Shown here: one piece after another, positions 1 through 13,959 of the stretch
Layout of the letters: the number at the start of each line of letters is the position of its first letter
Numbering within the stretch: the first letter of the stretch is position 1
From: Epiperipatus broadwayi
Lineage: Eukaryota; Onychophora; Udeonychophora; Euonychophora; Peripatidae
Length of the DNA: 64,000 bases
Assembly: GCA_028023455.1 (NCBI GenBank)
Contig: JAQFVV010006305.1
Coordinates: 2,039,001-2,103,000 of the forward strand
Direction of reading: 5' to 3'
Notes under the pieces: model-generated
Seen by the model: the letters and a program-made list of their open reading frames with translations, nothing else
What the model was told of the DNA's origin: nothing
Databases searched by the model: none
Position numbers and translations under genes: made by a program

Positions 1-1599
1 ACACATGAGAAAAAAAATATATAATTAAATCTCATTTTAATATAAAATTAATAGGCAATTTCATTTTCCAATACAGTAAAAAAGTTCCAGTGTATATGAC
101 TAATTTTACTCAGTAAAATAAATAATTAAATAGCTTTAATGTTCAGCAATTTTCCTAAGAAATTAAATCACCAGAAGTGGGAGAACTGGGCATGATCAGT
201 AAACTTTAAGGCACTTTATCACTACATCAAAATTTGCAGAACAATTTACACAATGATAATATTTATATTTCTCAATTTTCTTGCAATACATTAAAAATAT
301 TTCAGCCATGATTTTTTTAATTTTTTTTTTACATTAGAATAAATATTTAAGAATACACTATATTACCAGCCAATAGTTTTTATCTCATAAATTTTGGAGC
401 TCAATGCATGTATGTTGATGGGCCAATATCATCCACATAGTAACAAGATATACATAACCTACCTTACATGTATTTTTTAATTAATAATAATAGTATTAAA
501 AAATAAATCTGAAAATACTCAATAAATGAGATCAATAAAACCATTCTGTTCGAAATTAAATTACCAATAAGAATAAATGCAATTCCACAAAAAAATGTAA
601 TTAACCAATTTATGGATTATATACAAACAGGAATTAAGCAAGCATAATAATGCAAAAAGCTGTATAATTCATAAGAAAGTAATTGAAAACAATAAATCTA
701 TAACAAATTACAAATACAAAAAGGTGTTCATAGAAAGTTTCATTTATGTCAAAATCTATATCAAATAAAAACATGGAACTAAATTATGATTTATAAAAGA
801 CAAATATAATTTTTCATCTTTGTAATTTTTATACCATACATGTTTTTTTCACTTTTTCATACACAGACATCTTTTTGCATTTTAATCTCTTATGGATTTA
901 TTGCTATCAAATATTTTTTTGCAGATTTCAAAGCTTACTTTGTCAAGTATACTTGTTAAAATGTTTAATTCTATTCAGTCTATAGAATGGAATTTAATTT
1001 CTTATACAGAGCATTTGCCCTCATTTTTCATTTTTCTCGTATACAGAAACTTTTTTGGATTTTTTCTTATGGATTATATACTTATTTTTTAAATATTGTT
1101 GCCACAAAGAGTGAGAGCTCTGTTCAGCAATAGTGCATTCATTATATTAGTAACAAATATCAGAGGAGGGATGAAAATTACTATTTTCTTGATTATAGAG
1201 TAATAATGAAATATAAAATATATTTTGAAATAATAGTTTGATCTCTACTGGAGTTAAACAAAAAGTTTCTAGCTTCAATGAATATTATTCATATAAAGGT
1301 GTGGCAATTTCATATAATTAGCGTTAATTCATCTGATGTCATCTGATCAATAAGAATCATGATTACAAGAAGACTAATTTTAACGCTACTAAAATAAAAT
1401 TTCCCAGTGTGAAGAATGATAATAATAACAAATCACCAAACTACCAGCTAAAATAAATATAATAATACAAAAGCAGTTCTCTATTCTAAATATGGCAAGA
1501 AAGCCTTTGATTAGAGAAAAAATCCATAGTAAATCACAGTTCTAATCAAGATCTGTTATAATAAAAAAAATGTCTCATACATTAAATAACTATTATTAT
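1..1599. other. AT-rich intronic/noncoding sequence, nothing recognised
   Basis: Both strands are full of stops. The 66-codon open frame near 0.9-1.1 kb is low-complexity Phe/Leu/Ile and has no family resemblance. If PKN continues leftwards, this is inside its second intron. Confidence 0.6.
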
Positions 1600-1715
1600 T
1601 ATATAAATGCCCTGCATTGTTTGGAGCAATGGCAGATTATAATTCATGAATCAAACCCAGCTGTCAATTTCAGTACTTGAATTTCTTGGGAACTCTTGAG
1701 CAAAAAAACCATTCA
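1600..1715 (+). repeat. Decayed SINE-like repeat (family ending in AACTCTTGAG)
   Basis: A slightly GC-richer patch with a tRNA-like flavour (GGAGCAATGGCAGATT, then AATCAAACCCAGC). It is followed by the string AACTCTTGAG plus an A-rich tail. Similar 3' strings (CTTGAGTAATAAAC) occur near 23335 and 59401, so it is probably one old SINE family. Promoter boxes are too decayed to be certain. Confidence 0.35.
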
Positions 1716-1796
1716 ATATATTACTGAAAAGCTAAAATTAATAACTGAGGTGAAACTATAAGTTTATTATTAGTAAGCTTCTATTTTATGGACTTA

Positions 1797-1915
1797 GCGC
1801 TTTCGGGGCCTTTACGGCTCCATAATCATAGGCTGTTGATTCTATGCAAATGCATGCAAATTACAACATCCACCTTTTCGAGACCGCGAAGCACGTGTCT
1901 TTTCTGTGATTCAAT
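1797..1915 (-). mobile_element. Penelope-like element, C-terminal tail and 3' stem-loop fragment
   Basis: On the minus strand, 1910-1865 reads HRKDTCFAVSKRWML then stop. This matches the end of the GIY-YIG open frame at 52436-52888 (NRKDTCFEISKKWAT). Just downstream (1828-1801) comes the stem-loop motif TGA TTAT, a six-base stem GGAGCC/GGCCCC with one mismatch, loop GTAAA, then GAAAGCGC. The upstream reverse transcriptase is missing, so this is a 5'-truncated copy. Confidence 0.6.
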
Positions 1916-1919
1916 ATAT

Positions 1920-4900
1920 TATGGTATTACATAAATAAGAATGAAGGTAACTGTTTAGAAAAATTATGGATTTCCCTCACTATTTTTATAAATATAAAAT
2001 TAAAAAATAGCATTTAACTGATCTCTTAACATCAATTACAAAATTATCATATATACTAAATGTTAATGTGAATCTGTCACATGATTTTATTGTTGCTTTT
2101 TTAAATACAAACAAAATATGCAACTTTTTCAATGGCAAATTGTAATATTTGGTATATAGATCAATTATTTAATATCTAATAACTGGAAATTTCTTTACAT
2201 CAATCTTAGAAATTTTAAAATATAGAAAACTTTTCATGTGGAATTTTGATTTTGTAACCTGACAAAATGACATCCACAAATGGTTTCTAAAAATCTCTCA
2301 ATAAAAATGAAATACTTTTTTTTTGCACAATTTGATAAACTTTACAATTTAATATAGCAATTGATTCATATGCACATTTATGGGATAGATGGACACCAGC
2401 CTTCCTACAAACTATCAGCGAATAGCATGCACATGCATGTAAAGGCAATTGACTCTACTTAGGAACCAAAGTTCTTGAAAAAGAATATCAAAATACGACC
2501 AGGAAAATAAAAGCTAAGATGATGCAAATGTGAAGAATTTTAAAATCAATATAGTGTATTATTAATTAATACACAAATAAATAAGTAAAAAATTTCCAAG
2601 TGTATCATATATGTACATTTTTTACAATGAATAAAGATTTAAACAACACAATTTTTTTTTCTTCTAGTATTTATATATAATAATGGGGAGGGGGGGTACG
2701 CAGAATATAAAGTTAAAAAACCTTAGATGCTAATTTAGTTTTGGCTTATAACATAAAAACATCAATCTACTAAATAAAAATATTTTATATTCAGTTTTAA
2801 AATATTTGAAATTTTATCATAAATGGGTAGAAATAAATCTGAAGTCTGAGATATTAGATTTTTTTTTCTTGACAACAGTTCTATTCCCATAAGAATTGTC
2901 AATTCTGGTAATTAACTTTAATGAGTTGATCTAGGAATCAATTCTACCACATTTATTACATCTCTAGGGACATAAATAAAAGAATCTCATTTTTCATTTC
3001 CATCAGATCTTTACATTCATGAATGATTAACTATATAAGATGCAGTCTAAGTTACATTTGTAAAAATATAGTAAAATAATAAGTTTAGCAATTAAAAAAA
3101 GACAATAATAATGATAATGAGCAAATAAGATAAAAATTGCCAATTTTTAATATATAACTATAATTTATTTTGATTTGCCTTGTCCTATATTACATTACAA
3201 TTTACAAATTCTATCTTGATACATATATACAAATAATAATGCATACATTTATTTCTTTAGTATCACTCACTACATTTGTAATAGTTTAAATAGTCCTCTA
3301 TAAACTAGCATGTGCAATAAAAATATATTTTAAATATAGTAGGAAAGGGATCTTGAAGGATCTTGATTTGATTAAAGAAATCTGAAGTTGATGTCAAACC
3401 AAGAACTAATAGCAGTTTAAATAGACTAGCAGCTTTTATATTTTCAATAAAAACCGAACTCAATTATGACTGTTATGAGTTTCAGATTCTTCAATTGTCA
3501 GTATGCTTTTATTTCTACAATTCTAATTATATGTAAATGATGTTTTGCTTTAGTTTCAACTGATATAGAAAATGATTATTATAATCAAATAAAAATTTAT
3601 ATAATAATTATAGAGGCTATCTGAATTATTTCAAAATTCCTTCCTTCATTTAATCTACTTAATATGTATATATTTTCATAAATGGTATACATCTAAACAA
3701 ATATAAAACTTATGTATGATCTATCTTTGAACTAATGGAAATTAGCAAAGCAGACTTTATATATTCTTTTATAGAAACAGAAATATGAAGATAGAAGTTA
3801 ATATTATTTTAATACAGACTAATGCATGATGAAGTATATATTTATATGAATTGTTTTATTAAACCTGAGGAACAATGAAATAATAGTTAGAATTTAACAT
3901 TTTAATAGAAAATAAAACTATTGTTAAAACGGGCAAAACTCACTATACGTATTGCCACATAACAGTTATACACAAGCATAAGAGGTGGTGGTCATGTGAT
4001 GTTTATTGGCTTGAAAATAAAACTACATATATAAAGGAAGGTAAAGACAACCCAAGTGCATGTAAGACATCTCATTGTACCACCATATTAATTTATTTTT
4101 TGTTTTCGCAGACAATGCATCATCACCCATCTCACCAATACAGCTTGAGACTTAATTCTCTAGATAATAATAGCTAAATATTAATTTACTATTCGATATT
4201 GGACAACTACTTGGTTTGGCTACACATACATTAAATTTTATATTTACAATAATAACACAATAATTTAATGGATTTTGCCATGACAGCACTGCTTTAGATT
4301 ATGTACACATATACTTTTCAATAATGTACATTAGCATCATTATTCAACAATCTATTTACAAAATTCTTATATAAAATATCTTAGATTTTTCAAACTGTAT
4401 AAAGTCATTACATACGGTGTTCAATATTATTTAATATATATTTATGTTTGTGATTATTATAAAAAAACATAAGCAGGGTTAAGGCTAAGATGGTGCATGC
4501 CCACCTTCAAAATAGCTGTGAATATTTCTTTATAAAAAAAAAAAAGTGACTGATATAACGTGCATTAACATGAATAGAATATTAGAATAAAAACAAATAA
4601 AATTTTATTTGAAAAATTTTTATTTGTCTTAATTTCATATTCACGAAAATGAGAAATAATTTAAAAAATATGAAATAAATCATAAAATTTATTATTGACA
4701 GCAATATAATTTCATTCCTAGAATGAAAGCTATTAGTAGCTGTTAGCAATTATTGGTATGACTATAAATTGATTGATAAAAAGTTTAATATTTCTTCATG
4801 CACATAAAAGTACAATTGGTATGTTTTATCATTTATTAAAGATAATACATTTATGATGGACTATTTTAATTTAGAAAAAATTAAAGATAATACATTTATG

Positions 4901-7045
4901 GAGGACTATTTGAATTTAGAAAAAAAAAAAAAAAATTTGAGCAAGGAATACCTATAATTGACACAAACTGTAATCTAGGAAAACAAAACCACTATGAATA
5001 ATAAAGAAAAATTTCTAAAAAAGATGAAAAGTGCTTTTCCTGTTAATTTTAAAACAATTACAAATGATAGTGAGAAATTGATAAAAATTTAATATTAGGG
5101 ATTTAAGATTAAACCAGCCATAATAATCCTTTAAATCTAAGGATATTAACAAAATTATCAAAGTTAAGATTAGTTCTTTAGATTTAAAGAATATAGCAGT
5201 TTTCAAAACATCATAATCCAGGATGAATGAGTTAATGACAAAAATTACTCTACTGTAAAACAATATTATCTATTCTTTAAAAAAAAAAATAATATAGAAA
5301 AGAAAAAAGAAAATTACCATTAAAATAACTAAATTAAAAAATTCAAGTACTGTGATATAATTTTTTTAATTATTTTTAATTTAATTATGTAATTATTGTT
5401 GTGTTTTTTTTTTTCAATTTCTTATACTTTTATTTATAAATATTTAATTATGTAAATAAAATAATGAAATATGAATAATTAATGAAATACAACTGTTAAT
5501 AAAATATTAAAGTAAAATAACCTTTAACTCACTGTTTAATAGTAATATAATGTCAGTTTGATTCTATATGTATTCATAAGCAGAAAAAGGACTAATTTAC
5601 TTAAAATGTGATTTCATTAAAAATTTAATGGTTGCTAATATTGCAAATACTACTGAATTTACTAAAAGTAATATATGTGTTTGGATCACGCATTACGCAT
5701 CAATTAAAATGTTTCAAAGTTTATCAAATTAAAGGGGGTTTACCATATCTATTTCACTTAGTATCATGTGTTCATACATAATAAAGAATGCTATATAATA
5801 CATTTTTAATACATAAACATTCTTTATATTCCTAAAAATTATTTTTATCATTGTTTATCTCAAACACATGGTATCTCATGATACAGAATCATTTGTATAT
5901 TAATAATGAAATGGTTTGTTGTTCACAGAAAATGATAATAATTAAGCTTTGATCTATAGACCTTTAGCTCAAAAATGCAATTCTACTTTTGTATCATATC
6001 TTGCAGAATTATTTAAATATTTATATAACAATTAAAAATAAAATTAATGCTAGTTAAATATTTAATGAATTACATAATATAATATGTATAAATTTTAAAA
6101 AATACTGCAGATGTAAATTATCCTTATTTACTTTGTCATCTGTTAATGATTTCGGATTATTTGTATATTTATATAACAATTATTGTTTGAAATAAAATTA
6201 GCATTGATTAAGAACTACGGTACATGCAATTTAAGTTTATCTAATATATACTTATATGATTTAGTTAAATTTTAGAATTACACATTAACATATCAATAAA
6301 AATAATTGGTGATGAAAAAGACAGACTAATTAAAAATTACAGTGGTAGAAAAAACATTCATACATGTGGAGCTCAAATGTAAAAATATTCTCATTCTCTC
6401 CCTATATATATTATTATTATATAAAGAAAATACTTCATTAATTATCTTAGGCTTAGAAAAAATTGGGTCCATTTTAGACCAAATTTTAATTTGATAACAC
6501 ATAACAATGTTACAAATGCAAATAATTACTTTCACAGAAGAATGAGCAAATAAATGATAAAAGAAAATGAGTGATTGAAAGATTAGTATTAACATATTCA
6601 TTTTGCACAAGCAACTAGATGTGAAATTTATGAATTTCTAATCTTTTTATTTTTTTATGTTTTTGTTGTTGTGGGGTTTTTTTTTTTTTTTCAAATATGT
6701 TACTATACCAACGAATATTGAAAATGTGAATATGGTGGGCCTAGTGTATTACACTTTCTTATCCCAAGAGATTACAAAAGCTATCCATTACTGATTTTTC
6801 ATTTTATGTTACAAAATTAAATCTGCATTCGTATTTTTGTGATTGATTAAAAACTGTGATTTTGGTACAATAATATATCAGTAAAAAATGACATTTTATC
6901 GGTGGTTATAAACAATTTTTATAAGCCAACCTAGTGTGACTATACATAATGTATGGAAATCACTAATCAACTTTGCTCTGAGGAAAAAGTGGAGAAATCA
7001 GGAGGAACCTCATAGATAAGTATATGAAATTACTACATACTGTTG
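1920..7045. other. AT-rich intronic/noncoding sequence
   Basis: No coding stretch, RNA gene or intact element is recognised. About 3945-4030 holds a fragment resembling the end of the short repeat seen at 39.9 kb (CAAGCATAA, then GGTGGTCATGTGATGTTTA). Open frames near 5.0-5.3 and 6.3-6.6 kb are AT-driven and hydrophobic, without family signatures. Confidence 0.55.
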
Positions 7046-7049
7046 CCTT

Positions 7050-7349
7050 TGACAGGATGGCTCAGTTGGTTAGAGCGTTACCTTAAATTTCAATAATCAA
7101 GAATCTAAGGACCCAGGTTCGAATCCCATGCTAGTACTGTCACTGGTCAGGCCAGCAACACCTGAAGAAGAGGGGAGAAAAATACCTCTCGAAACGTTGT
7201 GCATATACTAACCTGTTTGCTGTGATATTACTAACAGTTAGTGCATATACTAACCTGTTTGCTGTGATATTATTAACATTTGTTTGCTGTGATATTACTA
7301 ACAGTTGGTGCATATACTAACCTGTTTGCTGTGATATTACTAACAGTTG
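7050..7349 (+). mobile_element. tRNA-derived SINE with PLE-like 3' stem-loop and minisatellite tail
   Basis: The head (7056-7130) carries RNA polymerase III promoter boxes: box A TGGCTCAGTTGG at 7068-7079 and box B GGTTCGAATCC at about 7117-7127. A unique body follows, then the stem-loop at 7163-7195: TGA AGAA, GAGG pairing with CCTC around a loop, then CGAAACG. From 7199 a unit of about 40 bp (containing GCATATACTAACCTGTTTGC) is repeated about four times, one copy shortened, to 7349. The tRNA head and pol III boxes are direct observations. The link of its tail to Penelope-like elements is inference from the shared motif. Confidence 0.75.
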
Positions 7350-9680
7350 AATGCATTTGGAATATTTAACTAAAAATTAAACTTTTCTAAAGACATTCAA
7401 CACACATATTAGATGATGGAAATAGTCCAATATAAAAATACAATTTTAAATATTGATTATATCTGGAAAAACAATTTGTATTGAAAAAATGTAAATAGAA
7501 TTCAAGAAGAGCTTCCAACAAAGATTATAAAAATCAATGTACAGTATCAGGAAGGTGAATTATAATTGACTCATATTTATATCAATAAAATATGATGATT
7601 AATATATATAATTTTAATGTTAATAATTTTAAATTATTTCAAAGATTAAAATGGCTTATTTTCCCTTTATCAACTAAGTTATAACTAATATTTTATCATT
7701 CAGAAGTTCTTCAATACTCAAACCCTATTTTAAAAACATAAGCATAATACTAGGTTAGTAGAATTAACTGTAGAAAATCATAAACAAATGTTTTAGAATG
7801 CATTAATTATTTTTCCCATGGAATATTACTAGTACATAATGACTATAAATCATAGATAAAATAGCCCACTTTAAAATCACTTCATGCATTGTGAATCAAA
7901 TATTGAAATCCACATACATGCAAAATAATTAAACATCTAAAAATAGTGATTTTATTAAGAAAATTAAAATAATCTTTATAATATGCATTTTGTAAAAAAA
8001 AAAAAAAAAAAAGTAAAACAATATGAAAATAATATATTATAAAAATATGAAAATAATAAAATTCATTTAAAAAACATCTGATATTAATATCTTTACTGAA
8101 AATCAATTGATTGAAAAATAAATATTTTCAATAAATTTGATCTGTATAATCATCCAAAAAAAAATTAATTATTGATAAGACCAAATTCAATTACAAAGAA
8201 ATTGAATAGCAAAAAATCTGAAATTAATATCTTTGGCAAACTAAAAATATTTGAGAAGCAGATCTTTCAATCAATATGATCAGCATAAGCATCGGACAAG
8301 AAATTATATTACTGACAAAAGCAATTACAATTCCAAAACAATTAAATTAGCAACAACAGCAAATGCAATTTCATTATAAAAATGAATTACAAAACATAAC
8401 CTTTTAAAAAATATTTGACTATATTTGTTTTTCAATTATTTTTTGTAAGCTTAAGATATTAATTTCAATTTGTTTTGCTCTTGATGTTAATTTAGTTTCT
8501 TTAGAATACAATCATATTTTTTTCACTAACAAATTATTTTATTTTCATATTTTCAAATATATATTATTTGCATGATGTTTTAATTTTCAATTAATCTCTT
8601 CTTGAAAAATTTGGTATGTAGATAGTAATTCCATCAAGAGATAGTATGTATACACAACTAGCACCAAAAAAAATTTAGTAAATGGCCTTTAAAAAAGATC
8701 GTTTTTGAATATTTGTTTAATAAAAAACTGATAAAGATTTGGAGAATGGACTGGAAATATTTTATATATATCTGTTGAAATTTAATGATTCATTTTGTAC
8801 TATTATAAAGCAATTGATCAAGTTTCTTGAGATCCATAAATATTTTACCAAAAGCAATTTTATTCATTCTTTATTAATCATTTAAAATAATTTTAAGTTG
8901 AAAACATTCATATTGTAAAAATTATTATTAAGACATATGTATATTAATAATCAAATAGAAAAAAACTTGCATGTCTGTTTTAACATTGTGATAATAATGG
9001 TTCAAAGATTTCTGATTCAACACTCAACCTATCTCCCAAATGATCAACTATTCAATTAATTTTTTTTTATAACTATGTCTTATAAAATATCTTTTAGAAT
9101 CCAAATCATCATTATTACTGAAAGCCACTTATAAATAAATATGATCAATTTATAAATTTTGTAATAAATATTAGTGCATTGGATTTAAAAATGTATTGAT
9201 TATATAAATGCATGCACACACAGAATAAAACAAATGTCAATAAATAAATGAAATAATATGCCAAGGGTTCAGCTAAGATTAAATATAAAATATGGATATA
9301 AGTTGTCTTACTTCTAATATTTTTGTATTGTCTTAATATAACTTCAAAATTTTAAGATTTTGAAATCTGGGTATAAAAAGTGGTAAATATTCATTCAACC
9401 CATTTTAAACATATATCAAAAATCACAACATCATCATTCATATTCATATAAAATAAATTTAATAACTGTATTTTTGTTTAGTATTTATATGATGCAATTG
9501 TCAAACTAGTTTAAAAAAATGGTTAAATAATTTTTGATGTATTATTTATATGAACCATATTAATATGAAGCTGCAATATGCATTTCAACTGTAAACTATT
9601 AAATATATATATAAAAATCAAAAATTAATGAAATCCATTATGTTAACCTTCATATAAATTATAATAAATAATAAAAAAAA
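7350..9680. other. AT-rich noncoding sequence
   Basis: Nothing recognised. Poly-A/T tracts and scattered low-complexity frames only (for example the Phe-rich frame near 7.9-8.1 kb, produced by a poly-A run). Confidence 0.6.
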
Positions 9681-9682
9681 AA

Positions 9683-9956
9683 AACATATAACAGCTATAT
9701 AAATAGTTATCAATAATGATTATACATAAAAAGCCTTTTTCGGCATATGATTTTAAGCCTTTTTCAAATGTTAATCATTTATTTTAACTTTAACCAATTA
9801 TTGCAGATAGATAGATAGATGGTATTCTATCTGCAATAATTGATTAATGTTAAAATAGATGATTAACATTTGGAAAGGCCATGAAACCATGTGCCAAAAA
9901 AAGCTTTTTATGTATAATTGCTATTAACATATATTTATATAGCTGTTGTATATAAT
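9683..9956. repeat. Long inverted repeat (MITE-like) with central GATA microsatellite
   Basis: Arms of about 125 bp are diverged but clearly complementary. The left arm begins ATAACAGCTATATAAATA and the right arm ends TATTTATATAGCTGTTGTAT. Both arms contain AAATGTTAATCAT and CAATTATTGCAGATAG near the centre. The loop is a short GATA run at about 9806-9820. This looks like a nonautonomous DNA transposon or a snap-back duplication. No coding capacity and no convincing target duplication. Confidence 0.6.
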
Positions 9957-9959
9957 TTT

Positions 9960-12900
9960 TATCATAATTTATATAAAAAATAAAAAATTTCACAATATGG
10001 CACCAGCCATTTTTTTCCATCTCAAAGCACCATCTGCAAGTACATTTATTAAGTTTTTATTTGGGTTATACTCCAAGAATGTACATTTTTTTCATTCTTC
10101 ACAAAGTTTGATATAGTATTTCATATAATAAAATGTTTTCTAAGCATATGTCTAGAAATTTTTTGAAATTTAAGAAAATTCATAAAATATCTTTCTCATA
10201 GAATAAAATAAAATTATTAATTTAGTTGTAACAAAAAAAAAAAAAAAGAACTATAAAACATTCTTATATTGCTTCAGAAAGCTTAAAAATTGAAGAATTT
10301 ACCAAAGAAAATGTCAGAAATGACTGGAGCAAAAACATCAAAACAACTAGTAATCTGTAGTTTTCTGATAACAAGACTGCTCTTATATTTCACAAAAAAA
10401 AAAAAAAGTTATTGAAGAAAAAGGATATTATCCAGATTGTGCTTAATTGCAATAAAGTTCTGTTAGTTCATTGTTCATTTTATTATTTTAAAATATGCAA
10501 TATAGTAACTTTTTTTTGATTGAATGTGAATAAGTGAACACACCCACAATATATATATATATGTACTCTCAATTTACTATTAATAATTGCATTATTTTTT
10601 ACAATTTTTTTACACTATAATTTTAATTTATGCATGCATAAAAATGCATCTGTGTAATATATATGGGCGTATCAAAAGAGGACTGCATTTACAGTACAGT
10701 AAATAATTTATATTGTAAGCAGTTTGTTAATAAAACTTAAGCTATTATCCAAGATTATAAGAGGAGCTTGAAATAAAATATAGCAGATATCTTGGTCCAT
10801 TCATTACATGTCTTTATAATGGAAAATACCCATTAAGATTTATGATTTAGTTCTAAATACTGAGATGCTGAAATAAACTGTGCTAAGGAAATAGCAAGCC
10901 TTATGGCATTATTATTAATGATGATGAAGTTTATTGCCTAGATATTGCAACCTGCTTGAGATAAAAAAACTGATAAAAGAAATACATTTATCTCAATTCT
11001 TCGAAAATATTAACAGTAATAATCATTTTAATAAATAGCTACTAAACTTACAAACATTTAAGATATATACTATACTGATGAGACCTCTTTCGTTAACAGC
11101 AAACTAATATAAAACAATCCCGGTGTTTCATTAAATTATTTTTTCTGAGATTAGCAAATTAATAATATCTAAAAACAAATATTGATTTTTCATTCCGCTT
11201 AATAGAGGAATTGAAACTTTTTGACAAATAAACATAGAAAAATTTACTAAATTAATTTATTATCAAATACACACAATGTTAGTAAAACCAATTATAGAAT
11301 GTACAAGTATAATGACAATAATAGTTAGTTAAAACAAAATTTATCCATTACAGAATAATAGTCTTTATAGCAATTTCCACAAGGGAAGAATATTGAGAAA
11401 TATAGTCATCAGGCTAGTCAAAGATTAATTGAAAATGGTTGTTTCTATTTTCTATTCTTGTTTTATTACATTCGTAAATAATTAGATACACATTCACCAA
11501 TGAATAATTGGATGGCTAAGTATTGTATACAAGTTAATTTTATAGTATATTTGGTAGGTTAACATTAGTTTCTTTACATTTATTTATATGTATATAGAAA
11601 ATATATATGGATTAAAATACTTTTTTTTAAAAAAAAATATCAAAATAAATTTCTAAAACAACTGCTATTATAATTTGGAATATAAAAGAGAACTAGTTTT
11701 TTTTTCTATATAAATATTAAGAAATTTTTAGAAAATAATATCTATCTATGAACCTACCCTGGCACCTCTCTGAGGAGTGCCAAAGCACAAAACCATGGTC
11801 AGAGGTTTGGGGGGGGGGGGGTTTTCCTGACAGATATTTTAAATGCTTTCTTTGGCTAAGCATTTAATACAAAGCTTGTTGAGGAATTGGCAATCCTCAC
11901 TGTGTATAACTTACAAGCTTAAGAGAATAGGATCATGTGATCTAAGACTCTTATTTTGACTATATCTATCTATCTATCTGTTTATAATAACAAAGACAAT
12001 ATTAAAAAAATAAACTAAGACTAATAATTTTTTAGACAAATAAATAATTTTTATGTGGCTGATATTTTGAAAAATCAAGTTTTTAAATCATTTCATATGA
12101 TGTAGAAAATAGCATGGCACTAAAAGTCTGGAGATAAATATACCATTAAATATATAAGTAAAAGATCAATTTTAGACATCAGCAAAATATTAATGTAATC
12201 CAATTACTCATATCAGAGATTTAAAGTGTAAATTAAGAGTTTCAGAATTATTTTCTAATCAAGTCAAAAACAGAATAAGGTTTAACACTGTATAAAAATT
12301 ATTTTAATTGTGCCAGAGAGAAACTCTATTTTAATAGCATAAGGGTTAATTAAAATGTATAATATAGCTCTAAAAGTGCAATACTACAATAGATTATAAT
12401 GCAAGTAATGGTAAATTATCACTAATGATAATCAAATATATTTTGATATTATCTTCACAGAGAACATACATACATTCCAAAGTTTTAAACTAAATATGCA
12501 ATACTTTATTATGTCAACAGCATTTCTAAACAAAATTTCAAATGAGATTCAGAATGAATGGAATATATTTGCATATTATTGATATTATTAGAAATTCCAT
12601 GAATAAAATAATAGTAATAAAATGAAATCAGACTACTGCAAAAACACTTGTTTTATTGGACAGAAATATTATTTTATATTCATAAATGCACAATTTTTAA
12701 TAATAATGAACAAAAACCATCTTTATGATATTTGATTTCTACATAAAAGATAAAGGAAACAATGAGCTCAATAAAAATTCCCATCAATAATGAAGACTAT
12801 ATTATATTACAATTGCATTTTTTGTTTTATAATTAAACAACACCTTTCTGATTAACACAATTTAAAGCGAGATCTTTACTTTGTACCTAATAGATATCTA

Positions 12901-13410
12901 ATTACCAACTAATACTGGATACTTAAGTAAAAAAAACTATAGGAAAGCTACTGAAACAAAAAAGACTGATCTGGTAAAATTTTCAACTATCATTTTGTCT
13001 AGAATAAAACTTCGGATGATGGTAATGACAATAATTACTACTTTCTATTTTTAAATAAATCATATAAAATATCCTTATATAACAGCAACAATTCTATATA
13101 TTTATCATAACAATAACACAAAAAAAGTTTTTTGGGACAAATAATTTATTCTCTTCTCAACATGATTGCAAACTAGTTTTTACATGATATACATAGTGAC
13201 ATCTATCATTTTTTATATAAAATTAATTAGAACTTAAAATAATGGTGGGGGGGTGGGGCAAATATTTGCAAGTAAAGATTATCATTTAAATAACATATAA
13301 CAATTACACAAAATGTACAAAAAATACACTATATAAAAATATATAACTTTTTATCCATTTTTAATTATCCAATTATTAATTTAATTAATTAATATTTTAT
13401 ATATATTCAT
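9960..13410. other. AT-rich noncoding sequence with microsatellites
   Basis: Contains an AT run near 10545, a TATC run at about 11963-11980, a GC-rich hairpin plus poly-G near 11759-11822 (listed separately) and several poly-A tracts. No coding exon resembling PKN was found on the minus strand. Confidence 0.55.
11765..11822. repeat. GC-rich hairpin followed by poly-G run
   Basis: GGCACCTC and GAGGAGTGCC pair around a tiny loop at about 11769-11790. At 11809-11821 there is a run of G longer than ten bases. It stands out in this AT-rich context and is perhaps the end of an old repeat. Function unknown. Confidence 0.4.
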
Positions 13411-13414
13411 GCAG

Positions 13415-13860
13415 TTATATTTGTTGTAGATAATATGAATACTGTAGTTTCATATATTTTTCTTCTATTAAGTTTTTTAATGTATTTAAAGGTTTTACAT
13501 TTTTTATATAATCTATTTTATGGCCATATTTTAAAGTGAATATATACTGCAGATTTATCGTCTCTTCTTTTAATTGAATTATGTTCTTTTGTTCTTTCAA
13601 CCAAATCTTTTCCTGTATGTCATAAATCATATTGCAATTTTTACACTTAATTTTATATATAATTCCATTTTTATATTTTAATATATTTTATTTTAAAATT
13701 ACAAATTAATTTGTTTGATTTTTACTATTTGACCATTTTATGTTTATGTTTTTATCTGTACAATTTTTATTTTTTCCTACTGTTATAAATTTTAGGGTAG
13801 TACAAAAGCTTTATTCATTTTTTAATTAGAACTATTATTAGTATTAGAATAGAAATGGCA
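13415..13860 (-). mobile_element. Penelope-like element, inverted GIY-YIG segment
   Basis: Read on the minus strand, 13690-13415 gives GIIYKIKCKNCNMIYDIQ and later KYGHKIDYIKN and NLIEEKYMKLQ. This is the layout of a PLE C-terminal GIY-YIG endonuclease: GIIY, a CxxC, a second MIY element, then a conserved GH. The same family is found in plus orientation at 19200-19560 (NCGNCNMIYYK). Upstream on the minus strand the similarity to the plus copy ends near 13860, and plus-strand reverse transcriptase sequence of the same family follows. The tail is therefore inverted next to the body of the element. Confidence 0.65.
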
Positions 13861-13959
13861 TCATTTAATTATTTTTACTAAGGTCAAAAATTCATAAAGA
13901 TAATCCAGTGAGATTATTTTAATAATTTTATTTGACAGAAATTTTGCAAATATTTAAAT

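Noticed and set aside
7050-7135. Possible genuine tRNA gene
   Set aside because: Boxes A and B are good, but the acceptor stem and anticodon arm do not close, and the sequence continues into a SINE body with repeated tail.
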